Shown here in pieces: positions 8,460 through 16,272 of a DNA stretch of 64,000 nucleotides. The DNA is from Halalkalibacter krulwichiae (lineage in GTDB: Bacteria; Bacillota; Bacilli; Bacillales; Bacillaceae_D). The translations under genes and the position numbers were made by a program. The stretch lies in the NCBI RefSeq assembly GCF_002109385.1, contig NZ_CP020814.1:870001-934000 (forward strand). Direction: 5' to 3'. Every line of letters starts with the position of its first letter. Position 1 is the first letter of the stretch. The notes under the pieces were generated by a model. That model did not search any database. It saw only the letters and a program-made list of their open reading frames with translations, and was not told the DNA's origin.

Positions 8460-8582
8460 TAAGATTCGGGCATCTTTTGAATGTTAAACAGGGGATGCCT
8501 GTATATCCTGAGATAATAAAAAGTAAAATAAGGTTGCTAAAATAAACATTCCAACATAACTTACTAATTGAAATGTAAATGA

Positions 8583-8630
8583 TTTAAAAAGGGAGAAGAA
8601 GAGCTTCAGTATGACTAGCTACTTCTTCTC
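8583..8630 (-). terminator. Terminator of the mgtE-mgtC-mgtE operon
   Basis: On the minus strand GAGAAGAAG (8630-8622) pairs with CTTCTTCTC (8601-8593), followed by CCCTTTTT. It begins a few bases after the mgtE stop. Confidence 0.75.
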
Positions 8631-8635
8631 TTAGT

Positions 8636-10000
8636 TTATAAGTAATGAAGCAGAGAGGTAGCAATGGAAAAATAAACAAATAAACCAATAAAGTCATTGA
8701 TCGTTGTGATAAAAGGTCCAGATGCGACAGCTGGATCGATCTTGAACTTATTAATTACTAAAGGGATGATTGTACCAGATAAGGTTGAGAAAAGGATTGT
8801 TACAAAAAGTGATACACCAATGGTAAAACCGAGGATTGGACTACCGTTTGGAATAAGCATTCCAATACCTGAAACGAATACTCCACATACAAATCCCATC
8901 ATTAATCCAGTGGCCGTCTCTCTTTTTATTAATTCTAAAACGGTCTTTTGATCGAATTTATCTAACGCTAATCCCCTAACAACAACGGCAAGTGATTGAG
9001 TACCAGTATTCCCTGCCATGTCTGCTATAAGTGGTATAAAAACAGCTAAAATAGCTACTTCAGCTAATGTTGCTTCAAAGGTACCAATCAGTCCTGCTGT
9101 AATCATACCGATAAATAACAATAGTATTAACCAAGGTAACCTTTTTTTAGTCGCAACAAAAGAACTAACGTCAAGGTCTAGAGCTCCTTTAACAGCTGCA
9201 AATTCACCAATATCCTCAGTTGTTTCTTCTTCCATTACGTCCATTACATCATCGACTGTGACAATGCCAATGATTTTTTCTTCTGATGAAATGACAGGTA
9301 CAGCTAAAAGGTTATAATTCTTGATTATTGTAAATACCTGTTCTTGATCAGTTGTTGGAAAAACAGAAACGACTTGTTCTTTCATTACTTGATCAACGGT
9401 TATTTCTGGTGAAGTTATTATCAATTCTCGTAAGGAAACGACGCCAATTAGTTTGTCTACATCATTGACAATATAAATATAATAAATGGTTTCGGCATCT
9501 ATCCCTTCTAAACGTAATAGATTCATTATTTCTGATATCGTGTCGTTAGGTGCAACTTTAATAAATTCCGTTGTCATAAGGGAACCAGCAGAATCGTCCT
9601 TATACGTGCGGAGAAGCTTAATGTTATCGGCTTCGCTCTTTTCCATCTTCTTTAACAAATAAGTTGTTATGTGATTAGGAATCTCATTAAAGAAATCGGT
9701 GATCTCATCAGCTGGTAATTCACCTAACATTTCGAGCGCAAAGTCATCTTTGAGTTCTGTGAAAACTTGTTTTTGTTCATGTAATCTAAGCCCTATAAAT
9801 AGATTGGCAAATTCGTTAGCGGTTAAATAGTGATAAACCCTCTTTCGTTTGTCTTCGCTCATTTGTTTGAAAATCTCAACTTGATCGGTAGGGTGTAAGT
9901 CTAAAAATTCCTCTCGAAATAGATTCTTTTGTTTGTTTTTTAAATACAAAAATAAATAATATGTGTATTCTTCTCGATTTTTCATGCTTATTTTTTTCAT
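8636..10000 (-). CDS. mgtE: Magnesium transporter/channel MgtE, second copy
   Basis: A 454-residue MgtE: N-terminal superhelical domain (LHPTDQVEIFKQM), two CBS domains (about residues 130-250, with GVVSLRELI and GIVTVDDVMDVMEEE) and five membrane helices from about 285. The pore segment is IPLIADMAGNTGTQSLAVVVRGLAL. MgtE is a Mg2+-gated Mg2+ channel of the plasma membrane, and the CBS domains close it when cytosolic Mg2+ is high. It starts 31 bases after mgtC with GGAGG 8 bases before the ATG. It is the distal gene of the operon headed by the paralog at 10951-12312. The two copies are clearly diverged and not a recent duplication. Confidence 0.93.
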   Translation of the reverse strand: MKKISMKNREEYTYYLFLYLKNKQKNLFREEFLDLHPTDQVEIFKQMSEDKRKRVYHYLTANEFANLFIGLRLHEQKQVFTELKDDFALEMLGELPADEITDFFNEIPNHITTYLLKKMEKSEADNIKLLRTYKDDSAGSLMTTEFIKVAPNDTISEIMNLLRLEGIDAETIYYIYIVNDVDKLIGVVSLRELIITSPEITVDQVMKEQVVSVFPTTDQEQVFTIIKNYNLLAVPVISSEEKIIGIVTVDDVMDVMEEETTEDIGEFAAVKGALDLDVSSFVATKKRLPWLILLLFIGMITAGLIGTFEATLAEVAILAVFIPLIADMAGNTGTQSLAVVVRGLALDKFDQKTVLELIKRETATGLMMGFVCGVFVSGIGMLIPNGSPILGFTIGVSLFVTILFSTLSGTIIPLVINKFKIDPAVASGPFITTINDFIGLFVYFSIATSLLHYL

Positions 10001-10031
10001 GAGCGGTACCTCCTTTCTAAATTAGGAAGGA

Positions 10032-10742
10032 TTAATGTTCAATTTCAACTGAGATGACATTATCAATTTTTTTTAACAGATAATAAATCTCTGTCGTATA
10101 TTGCTTTTCAGGTGCAGATAGCTTTAAGTCTATTTGTTGGTTGCCATTATCTAGATCTTTCAATTTTAAATTCCGAATGATAATATCGCTCTTTTCATGA
10201 TGATTAAGACCTTGCCCTTTGCGCTCAATAGCTTTTACCAACTCGGTTATTTTAAAATTAGGCTCCATCACAACTTTTACAAGAACATCACGTTTGCTTA
10301 AGGCTGCGGGCCCTACTTTTTTGATAACCAATGGTATAAAGTTAATCGCTAAAATAAATAAAATGACCGCAACTGAAGGCAATAAATAAAACCCAGCACC
10401 AACAGCAATCCCAAGTCCAGATGCTGCCCAGATCACAGCTGCACTTGTTAATCCAGAAATAACATCATTATTTCTACGTAAGATTACTCCTGCTCCTAGA
10501 AAACCAACACCACTTACAATTTGTGCAGTTAGACGCATTGGGTCCATTGCGTGATAAGTTGGAGTTGCGAACTTATGAAATGATTCTATTGAAACGATCG
10601 TAATCATACAACTGGCAACGCAAATGATCATACTTGTTTTTAAGCCAAGTGGCTTGTGTTTAAGTTGGCGATCAATGCCAATTAACATCCCAAAAAATAA
10701 CGCAAGGGATAACTTTAGCACTAATTCAAATTCATTCATCAT
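10032..10742 (-). CDS. mgtC: MgtC/SapB family inner membrane protein
   Basis: A 236-residue protein with about four to five membrane segments carrying MgtC-family signatures: GMLIGIDRQLKHKPLGLKTSM, SGVGFLGAGVILR and GLTSAAVIWAASGLGIAVGAG. A cytosolic C-terminal domain follows (from about residue 150). MgtC proteins support growth in low Mg2+ and, where studied, modulate ATP synthase or phosphate uptake rather than transport Mg2+. The frame runs up to 10799, but GAAGGTG sits 6 bases before the ATG at 10742. A hairpin just upstream may give the gene its own control. Confidence 0.88.
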   Translation of the reverse strand: MMNEFELVLKLSLALFFGMLIGIDRQLKHKPLGLKTSMIICVASCMITIVSIESFHKFATPTYHAMDPMRLTAQIVSGVGFLGAGVILRRNNDVISGLTSAAVIWAASGLGIAVGAGFYLLPSVAVILFILAINFIPLVIKKVGPAALSKRDVLVKVVMEPNFKITELVKAIERKGQGLNHHEKSDIIIRNLKLKDLDNGNQQIDLKLSAPEKQYTTEIYYLLKKIDNVISVEIEH

Positions 10743-10784
10743 TATGTTCACCTTCTTTGCTTTTGACATGTTTATATTGCCCAT

Positions 10785-10829
10785 AAAAGCGAAAGACACC
10801 CAAAAGCAAAAGAATTAAGGGTGTCTTTC
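10785..10829 (-). terminator. Hairpin with short T-tract upstream of mgtC
   Basis: An 11-bp stem GAAAGACACCC/GGGTGTCTTTC (10829-10819 with 10801-10791) is followed on the minus strand by GCTTTT. The tail is short, so termination may be partial or conditional. It lies in the 208-base gap between mgtE and mgtC. Confidence 0.55.
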
Positions 10830-10865
10830 TAACGATACTTTATACATTTTCAATGCCCTATAGTA

Positions 10866-10932
10866 CTAGCACTGTATGTCAGAGGAAACATCCCGTTAAA
10901 ACCACCACAACCTATTCAATCAAGAGCTCACA
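10866..10932 (-). promoter_or_regulatory. Shortened M-box-like sequence in the mgtC leader
   Basis: On the minus strand GTGAGCTC (10931-10924), GGTGGTTTT (10906-10898) and ACAGTGCTA (10875-10867) occur in the order of M-box segments GTGAGGCTCC, GGTGGTTTTTAA and ACAGTGCTA. The central M-box part with ACGCTGCTGCCC and CAATGGGTCAACAGGAACC is absent. It sits after the first mgtE and before the hairpin preceding mgtC. This may be an internally deleted M-box or chance resemblance; a functional Mg2+ sensor is unlikely without the core. Confidence 0.3.
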
Positions 10933-10950
10933 AAATGAGTCTATATTTAA

Positions 10951-12312
10951 TTACAAGTAGTCAAGTAACGCTGTTGCGATAGAGAAGTAGATCAGTAAAC
11001 CAAGAATGTCATTAACGGTTGTTATGAATGGGCCTGATGCAATAGCAGGATCTAACTTTAACTTATTAATAACAAGTGGTACAGTTGCACCAATAACTGT
11101 TGCGATACTAAGTGTACAAAAGATAGAGAAACCAACAATTAAAGCTAACATCCAATGACCGTGAATGATTGTTACGGTAATCCCTAACACAACCATACAA
11201 ATTAACCCTAACATTAATCCCGTTCCAAACTCGCGTCGTATCATCTTTCCTACGCTACCTTTTTTAATCGTACCAAGTGCCAAACCACGGACAGCTACAG
11301 CTAAAGACTGTGTACCTGTGTTTCCTGCTGAGTCCATAATTAGAGGAATAAAGGCTGCAAGCAAGACAATTGCTTCTAAAGTATCTTCGAATTGGCCAAT
11401 TACTTCAGCTGTGATAAGTCCAAAGAACATTAGCATAATAATCCATGGTGAACGTTTTTTTGCAGCTGTAAATGCACTAACATTAACATCAGTTGCCCCT
11501 TTTGCAGCGGAGATCTCACCTAAATCTTCTGTTGCTTCCTCTTCGAGAATATCAATGACATCATCAAACGTAACAATTCCAACTAAATGATTTTGTTTCG
11601 ATACAACTGGAGCAGCCAAGAAGTCATATTTTTTAATTAGTTTTGCTACATCTTCTTGGTCCATATCATCTTGTACAGATACGACTCGAGTGCTCATGAT
11701 GTTTTCAATGACTTCAGTTGGTTGAGCTGTAATGAGATCTCTTAGTGAGATAACACCAACTAATTTCTCTAATTCGTCGACTACATACAAATAGTAAATG
11801 GTTTCTGCATCAGGTGCCTCATTTCTTAATTTTTCAATAACATTTGAAACGATATCAGTTGAAGAGATACTTACATATTCCTTTGTCATGACAGCTCCGG
11901 CTGTTTCTGGAGCGTATGACATTAATTCTTTGACGTCTTGTGCTTCTTCTTGATTCATCTTTAGTAAAATGTCTTCCGCTTTTCCGCCTTTCAATACAGC
12001 TAAAAAGTCAGCAACATCGTCTGCAAACATATTGTTGAACATCTCTGAAGAATAGTTCTCGTCTAGCTCATAATAAATGTTCTTTTGCTCATCAATTTCC
12101 AAGCCTTCAAAAATATGTGAGAAATCTTCTGGAGATAAATAATCATATATTCTTTTACGAGATTCTTCGTCGATCTTTACAAAAATATCGATTTGATCGG
12201 TTGGGTGAAGTTCTAAAAATGTCTCACGAAATTGCTTTCGATCTTCAGCTTGAAGTGTATCTAAAATCAATTGCTCATATTGTTCACGGTTTTGTTCATT
12301 TAATTTAACCAT
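10951..12312 (-). CDS. mgtE: Magnesium transporter/channel MgtE, first copy
   Basis: A 453-residue MgtE with the same architecture as the downstream paralog: N-domain (LELHPTDQIDIFVKI), paired CBS domains (GVISLRDLI, GIVTFDDVIDILEEE) and five membrane helices with the pore motif DSAGNTGTQSLAVAVRGLAL. It is the first gene of the magnesium operon and lies behind two M-box riboswitches and a 39-codon ORF. Its ribosome-binding site GAGGAGG overlaps the stop of that ORF, so translational coupling is plausible. Expression should rise when Mg2+ is scarce. Confidence 0.95.
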   Translation of the reverse strand: MVKLNEQNREQYEQLILDTLQAEDRKQFRETFLELHPTDQIDIFVKIDEESRKRIYDYLSPEDFSHIFEGLEIDEQKNIYYELDENYSSEMFNNMFADDVADFLAVLKGGKAEDILLKMNQEEAQDVKELMSYAPETAGAVMTKEYVSISSTDIVSNVIEKLRNEAPDAETIYYLYVVDELEKLVGVISLRDLITAQPTEVIENIMSTRVVSVQDDMDQEDVAKLIKKYDFLAAPVVSKQNHLVGIVTFDDVIDILEEEATEDLGEISAAKGATDVNVSAFTAAKKRSPWIIMLMFFGLITAEVIGQFEDTLEAIVLLAAFIPLIMDSAGNTGTQSLAVAVRGLALGTIKKGSVGKMIRREFGTGLMLGLICMVVLGITVTIIHGHWMLALIVGFSIFCTLSIATVIGATVPLVINKLKLDPAIASGPFITTVNDILGLLIYFSIATALLDYL

Positions 12313-12324
12313 TATGAATCCTCC

Positions 12325-12444
12325 TCAAATTGAGAGTCCACATAAGTTGAAGTTAGTGGAATGGACTCCCATCATTCGTATTGTTTTTCTAAGTGATTGA
12401 CTTATACATTTCGACTCAGGTTCAGGACCACTATCCTTTTCCAT
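12325..12444 (-). CDS. 39-residue leader ORF upstream of mgtE (putative leader peptide)
   Basis: An ATG at 12444 follows AAGGAGGTGAT (12460-12450), one of the best ribosome-binding sites in the window. The product begins MEKDSGPEPESK and ends NFNLCGLSI. Its TGA (12327-12325) abuts the GAGGAGG of mgtE, and it is in the same frame as mgtE. It lies downstream of the M-box terminator, so it is transcribed only on read-through. It has no membrane segment. The early Pro-Glu-Pro-Glu recalls the acidic/proline start of enterobacterial MgtL, a Mg2+-responsive leader peptide. That parallel is inference. Confidence 0.55.
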   Translation of the reverse strand: MEKDSGPEPESKCISQSLRKTIRMMGVHSTNFNLCGLSI

Positions 12445-12473
12445 TCCACATCACCTCCTTAAAAACTAAATAG

Positions 12474-12503
12474 AAAAAACACCTTACATGAATGGAAGGT
12501 GTT
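12474..12503 (-). terminator. Terminator of the mgtE-proximal M-box
   Basis: AACACCTT (12503-12496) pairs with AAGGTGTT (12485-12478), followed on the minus strand by a run of T. It would be the Mg2+-dependent off switch of the proximal M-box. Confidence 0.8.
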
Positions 12504-12555
12504 AAAAGTGCGTATAAGGGCACGCTTAATTAGCGATGCTTTCAATCCGCAACAT

Positions 12556-12711
12556 TCCTCCATTCGTAGAGCTTTAGCACTGTGCGGCATAGGATTAAAT
12601 CCAGCTACATTAAAAACCACCTTATGTCGATGGTTCCTGTTGACCCATTGGCGTCTTTGGACGTTTTTGGGCAGCAGCGTATCTCCAGCACAGGAGCCTC
12701 ACCTAACGAGG
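12556..12711 (-). promoter_or_regulatory. M-box (ykoK) magnesium riboswitch, proximal copy
   Basis: Read on the minus strand, this holds the conserved M-box blocks in order: GTTAGGTGAGGCTCC, ACGCTGCTGCCC, CCAATGGGTCAACAGG, CATAAGGTGGTTTTTAATG and CAGTGCTAAAGCTCTACG. M-boxes bind several Mg2+ ions and favour a downstream terminator when Mg2+ is plentiful; that terminator is at 12474-12503. The first mgtE is the target. I see no convincing sigma-A promoter between the two M-box copies, so read-through from the distal copy is likely. Confidence 0.95.
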
Positions 12712-12851
12712 ACCTATTAAGTTAGTTCAATTAGCTTGATTAAAAGTTGTACTTGATAAAATATATGTCGCTAATACAAATTTGTGAATCTGATAGCTTA
12801 AGGTAAGAAAGGGCTAACCTACATTGATAGAAAACTATTAAAGATGGCATG

Positions 12852-12884
12852 AAAAAAGACACCTTCATGAATGAAGGTGTCTTT
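12852..12884 (-). terminator. Terminator of the distal M-box
   Basis: A 14-bp perfect stem (12884-12871 with 12868-12855) has a two-base spacer, followed on the minus strand by six T. It lies between the two riboswitches. Confidence 0.85.
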
Positions 12885-12947
12885 AATAAGCTAAATTAGG
12901 CAGTATCGTACTATAAAAGTACAGACACAGCAAAAAAGCGTCCAGTT

Positions 12948-13103
12948 TCCTCCATTCGTAGAGCTTTAGCACTGTGCGGCATAGGAACAAATCCAGCTAC
13001 ATTAAAAACCACCTTATGTCGATGGTTCCTGTTGACCCATTGGCGTCTTTGGACATTTTTGGGCAGCAGCGTATCTCCAGCACAGGAGCCTCACCTAACG
13101 AGG
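12948..13103 (-). promoter_or_regulatory. M-box (ykoK) magnesium riboswitch, distal copy
   Basis: This is the same 156-base aptamer as at 12556-12711 with three substitutions (two adjacent bases in the CCTATGCC-proximal loop and one near TGTCC). It has its own terminator at 12852-12884. Transcription must pass this switch and terminator, then the second switch and terminator, to reach mgtE. Confidence 0.95.
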
Positions 13104-13125
13104 TATTCAATTAACAACAATTACG

Positions 13126-13154
13126 AGGTTACAGGATAGGGTGTAATTTGTCAA
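13126..13154 (-). promoter_or_regulatory. Sigma-A promoter driving the tandem M-box leader
   Basis: A perfect -35 TTGACA (13154-13149) is followed after 17 bases by TAACCT (13131-13126), a poor -10. The start would fall about 15 bases before the distal M-box. Confidence 0.55.
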
Positions 13155-13207
13155 CAGTTATTTCTCCTAAGTACAAAAAAAATTTTTGGATGTCTACGCT
13201 GTTGTTC

Positions 13208-13235
13208 TTAGAGGAAAGGTCATTTACACTATGAT
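13208..13235 (+). promoter_or_regulatory. Possible promoter of the crcB pair
   Basis: TTAGAG (13208-13213) lies 16 bases before TATGAT (13230-13235). The -10 is good and the -35 is weak. The conserved GG-GATGG start of a crcB fluoride riboswitch is not visible in the leader. Confidence 0.4.
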
Positions 13236-13274
13236 GTAAATCAACTTATTTTGGACTTTTAAAAAAAGGGAGTA

Positions 13275-13697
13275 ATGAGCGTGACAGAACACTGGAAAAC
13301 TCTTATTGCTATTGGGGTTGGTTCAGCCATTGGGACCATTGGTCGTTATTCATTGAACCTTCTTACGTTAGAGACCGGTTATCCATTTGGAACCATTATC
13401 GAAAATCTTTTTGGAAGCCTTCTTTTAGGATTTTTAACAGCGTGGTTTCTCGTCTATGTCCCAAAGGAGTGGTTAAAAGCAGGCTTAGGTGTAGGTCTTT
13501 GTGGAGGTTTTACAACAATGTCGACACTTGCAGCGGACGCAACATTTTTATTTCAAACCTATAAACCATTTGAAGCGGTTATGTACGTAATAGGATCGGT
13601 GTTAGGCGGAATATTGCTTGCTTTAGTTGGATACTTTGCTGGAAGCTTTTTAGCTAAGAAAATAAAAGAGAGAAATAAAGAGGTGAATTCAGCATGA
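13275..13697 (+). CDS. crcB: Fluoride ion channel CrcB/Fluc, first subunit
   Basis: A 140-residue protein with four membrane helices and the Fluc signature GLCGGFTTMSTLAADATFLF. Fluc proteins are dual-topology dimers that export F-; Bacillus species often encode two homologous subunits that pair. GGGAG precedes the ATG. The stop overlaps the ATG of the second gene by four bases (ATGA), so translation is coupled. The basic tail KKIKERNK suggests a fixed orientation. Confidence 0.92.
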   Translation: MSVTEHWKTLIAIGVGSAIGTIGRYSLNLLTLETGYPFGTIIENLFGSLLLGFLTAWFLVYVPKEWLKAGLGVGLCGGFTTMSTLAADATFLFQTYKPFEAVMYVIGSVLGGILLALVGYFAGSFLAKKIKERNKEVNSA

Positions 13698-14080
13698 ATC
13701 TAATCTTACTTGCACTTGGTGGCTCGATTGGCGCAATATCGCGCTACTTACTTGGATTAGCCATTATGAAGCGATTTCCGTCTCCTCCTTTTCCGATCGC
13801 GATGTTAATTGTTAATTTACTAGGGGCGGGCGGCCTAGGAGGCTTTTTTGGAATTTATTATAAGTCGATTCCTTTAGCAGCTTATGAGGATCCACTCTAT
13901 CTAACTATAGGAATTGGCTTTTTTGGCGCATTTACAACTTTTTCAACCTTTAGTGTGGAAGCAGTACAACTCTATAACAAAAAGAAATGGGCTAAACTAG
14001 GTACATATGTATTCGTTAGTATAGTTGGATCGATTATTTGTTTCTTAATTGGTTTCAAGTTGGGAAAATTGATTGTCTAA
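13694..14080 (+). CDS. crcB: Fluoride ion channel CrcB/Fluc, second subunit
   Basis: A 128-residue four-helix protein with GFFGAFTTFSTFSVEAVQL, the Phe/Thr/Ser-rich Fluc pore motif, and NLLGAGGLGGFFG on an earlier helix. It is expected to form a heterodimeric F- channel in the plasma membrane with the preceding product, whose gene overlaps it by four bases. A bidirectional terminator follows. Confidence 0.92.
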   Translation: MNLILLALGGSIGAISRYLLGLAIMKRFPSPPFPIAMLIVNLLGAGGLGGFFGIYYKSIPLAAYEDPLYLTIGIGFFGAFTTFSTFSVEAVQLYNKKKWAKLGTYVFVSIVGSIICFLIGFKLGKLIV

Positions 14081-14108
14081 CTCAGATAAATCTATGATTA
14101 ACCAAAAC

Positions 14109-14151
14109 AAAGCGAAAGTCCCTCATATAGTTGGAGGAGGACTTTCGCTTT
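14109..14151. terminator. Bidirectional terminator between crcB and the YibE/F genes
   Basis: A 13-bp perfect stem AAAGCGAAAGTCC/GGACTTTCGCTTT (14109-14121 with 14139-14151) has a T-rich right flank and an A-rich left flank. Confidence 0.85.
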
Positions 14152-14155
14152 CATT

Positions 14156-14920
14156 TTACGCTTTTTCTCTTGCTTTCACTAAAACATAGGCTGTAATCCA
14201 AGAGGTAATAGGGATGATAAGAGCTACTCCTATTCCAGCGCAAAGAATTGTAATCATCTCAGCACTAAAAATCTTGGAATTGACGATTTGACCAGCTGTG
14301 TAAGATAAATCTTTATACCAAATGAGTAAGGCCATATATCCACCAAAAAAAGCAAAAAATAACGTATTCGTACTTGTTCCTAAAATATCTCTGCCTATAC
14401 TTAATCCTGATAAGAACAACGCTTTCCTAGTAATGTCAGGGTTGTGATTAGATATTTCACGCATAGGGGAAGAAATGGATATTGCTACATCAATAATGGC
14501 ACCAATTGTACTCATAATAATCATAGCAGCACCAATTTTAACAAAGTCAACTCCGACATAGAGTGAAAAGATGCTAAGCTCCTCAATTTCTTCTTCACCA
14601 AAACCTTGTATCATAGCATGGTCTGTAATCATGACAATCAAGATAAGGAGAATAACTGTAGTTATAATCGTTGCAACAAAAGCTGTAGCCGTCTTAATGT
14701 TAACATTATTAATATAAAATAAGTTAATGCAACTAATGACTGTACATGCAAACAATGTCAGAGCAATTGGACTTGAACCAGGGTTAGACATAAAAAGAAC
14801 GGTTAGAAACAATACACCAAAATTAAAAAATAATGCAATGAAAGAACGTGCTCCTTTTTTTCCACCGACCCAAACCATTAACAAAAATAAAATAATGGCT
14901 AGTACTAATAAAGTATTCAT
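14156..14920 (-). CDS. YibE/F family membrane protein, shorter partner
   Basis: A 254-residue integral membrane protein with about seven hydrophobic segments. The YibE/F signature is visible as IDVAISISSPMREI, SIGRDILGTSTNTLFFAFFGG and a last helix with LCAGIGVALIIPITSWI. The biochemical role of the family is unknown. It overlaps the upstream gene by four bases, and the two share the DVAI(S/T)-SS and GTxTNxLFFA blocks, so they are probably paralogous subunits of one complex. Confidence 0.8.
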   Translation of the reverse strand: MNTLLVLAIILFLLMVWVGGKKGARSFIALFFNFGVLFLTVLFMSNPGSSPIALTLFACTVISCINLFYINNVNIKTATAFVATIITTVILLILIVMITDHAMIQGFGEEEIEELSIFSLYVGVDFVKIGAAMIIMSTIGAIIDVAISISSPMREISNHNPDITRKALFLSGLSIGRDILGTSTNTLFFAFFGGYMALLIWYKDLSYTAGQIVNSKIFSAEMITILCAGIGVALIIPITSWITAYVLVKAREKA

Positions 14921-16056
14921 CGTTTTGCCCTCTTCCGATTAATAAAGAAAATAGTAATGTATAGGCCGATTGGAATGGCTAATACAATTCCAATCCCGCC
15001 AGCTAGAGCTCGAGCCAATTCCAATGAAAGATTAATTGAGAAAGTATAGCCAAGCGGAGAGGCATTATTTAGATAAAGGATAAGCATAGGGATAGAACCA
15101 CTTATATAGGCAAAAAACAAAATATTTGTCATCGTACCCATGATGTCTTTGCCGATTTCCATCCCTGATTTTTTCAGAGCTTTATTCGAAATAGTATTGT
15201 TTTTTTCATAGAGTCCGAAGAGAGAGGAAGACATTGTAATTGCTACATCCATGACAGCACCTAACGATCCAACGAGCACACCTGCCATAAACACCATTTC
15301 ATGAGGTCGAGTGAGAAATTGCATTTCTTCATATCGTAGTCCTCTTCCGGAAGTAAACGATATAACAATATAGGTGATTAGAAGTATGCTAAATGTTCCT
15401 AGTAGTGTAGCAACAATGGCTGCATAAGATTTTTCATTAAAACCATTTACAAGTAATAAGGAGATAATGGTAAATAATATGACAGCAATTCCGCAAATGA
15501 GAACTAAACTAATGTTCGATGTCCTAACATATAGATCTAATGCCAGAGATAATAATAAAGCAATAATGATGAGACTTATGATCGAATAAAGTCCTTGCTT
15601 TTTTCCAACGAGTAATAAAGTAAATATAAAAATCCATGTTATCAGTAAAAGGTACTTATCCCTTTTTACGTCCTCAATGGTTCCATTTAAAATGTCGCTG
15701 TCTAAAGTGTTAGGATCAATCCAGACAAACAATTCATTCCCGATTTGATATTGCTGGTCATAAGCACCAGAAGAAGAATATTGATTTGTTAACTTAAGAC
15801 GTTCTCCTTTGTGTTCTCCATTCTTTACTTCTGCGGTTATTTCTTGAATAAATAATTGATCTTCATTAGAATACAAATCTATTAATTCAGTAGTTTCCAC
15901 TAAACTTGTCTCGAACACTTGTGCTATCGTACGATCATAAAAAGAATGATTATGGTGAACAAAGAAAAGAGAGGAAGCAAAAAGTAAAAACAAGATGGTG
16001 TATCCGATCATTTGTTTATAAGTTATTTTTTTTAAGTAGTTTAATAATAAAATCAA
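14917..16056 (-). CDS. YibE/F family membrane protein, longer partner
   Basis: A 379-residue protein. A first membrane helix is followed by an extracytoplasmic domain of about 100 residues (VEDVKRD at its end) and about seven further helices carrying DVAITMSSSLFGLYE and GKDIMGTMTNILFFAYISG. The frame is open to 16116, but GGAGG lies 7 bases before the TTG at 16056, while the upstream ATG has no ribosome-binding site; I use the TTG. Function is unknown. It forms a two-gene operon with the shorter paralog. Confidence 0.75.
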   Translation of the reverse strand: MILLLNYLKKITYKQMIGYTILFLLFASSLFFVHHNHSFYDRTIAQVFETSLVETTELIDLYSNEDQLFIQEITAEVKNGEHKGERLKLTNQYSSSGAYDQQYQIGNELFVWIDPNTLDSDILNGTIEDVKRDKYLLLITWIFIFTLLLVGKKQGLYSIISLIIIALLLSLALDLYVRTSNISLVLICGIAVILFTIISLLLVNGFNEKSYAAIVATLLGTFSILLITYIVISFTSGRGLRYEEMQFLTRPHEMVFMAGVLVGSLGAVMDVAITMSSSLFGLYEKNNTISNKALKKSGMEIGKDIMGTMTNILFFAYISGSIPMLILYLNNASPLGYTFSINLSLELARALAGGIGIVLAIPIGLYITIFFINRKRAKR

Positions 16057-16272
16057 AATAAATCCTCCAACAGTTGTTGACGTTCTGTAGGCTATTAATT
16101 TTTTAACAAAAGGCATTTTACCATTAATTCTATGAAAAGTGTATGGTTCTATTATAAACAGATAATTTCACATACTAAATTATGTAATGGAATTTCGTGC
16201 AGTGTAATAAAAAGAGGTGACTAAATGAAAAATCACATTTAGCCACCATATTTGAATATGAGGGATTAGTAT

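Larger units (their letters stand above)
12556..13103 (-). repeat. Tandem direct duplication of the M-box aptamer
   Basis: Two 156-base copies (12556-12711 and 12948-13103) are 98% identical, with a start-to-start distance of 392. The flanks and the two terminator stems differ much more, so only the aptamers are tightly conserved. Either the duplication is recent or both copies are kept under selection. Confidence 0.9.

Noticed and set aside
8461..8495. GGCATC/GATGCC hairpin after sigK as a terminator
   Set aside because: The stem is short with a long loop and the following sequence is not T-rich.
12499..12720. Plus-strand reading frame of 73 codons across the proximal M-box
   Set aside because: It lies entirely antisense to a highly structured, recognisable riboswitch and has no ribosome-binding site.
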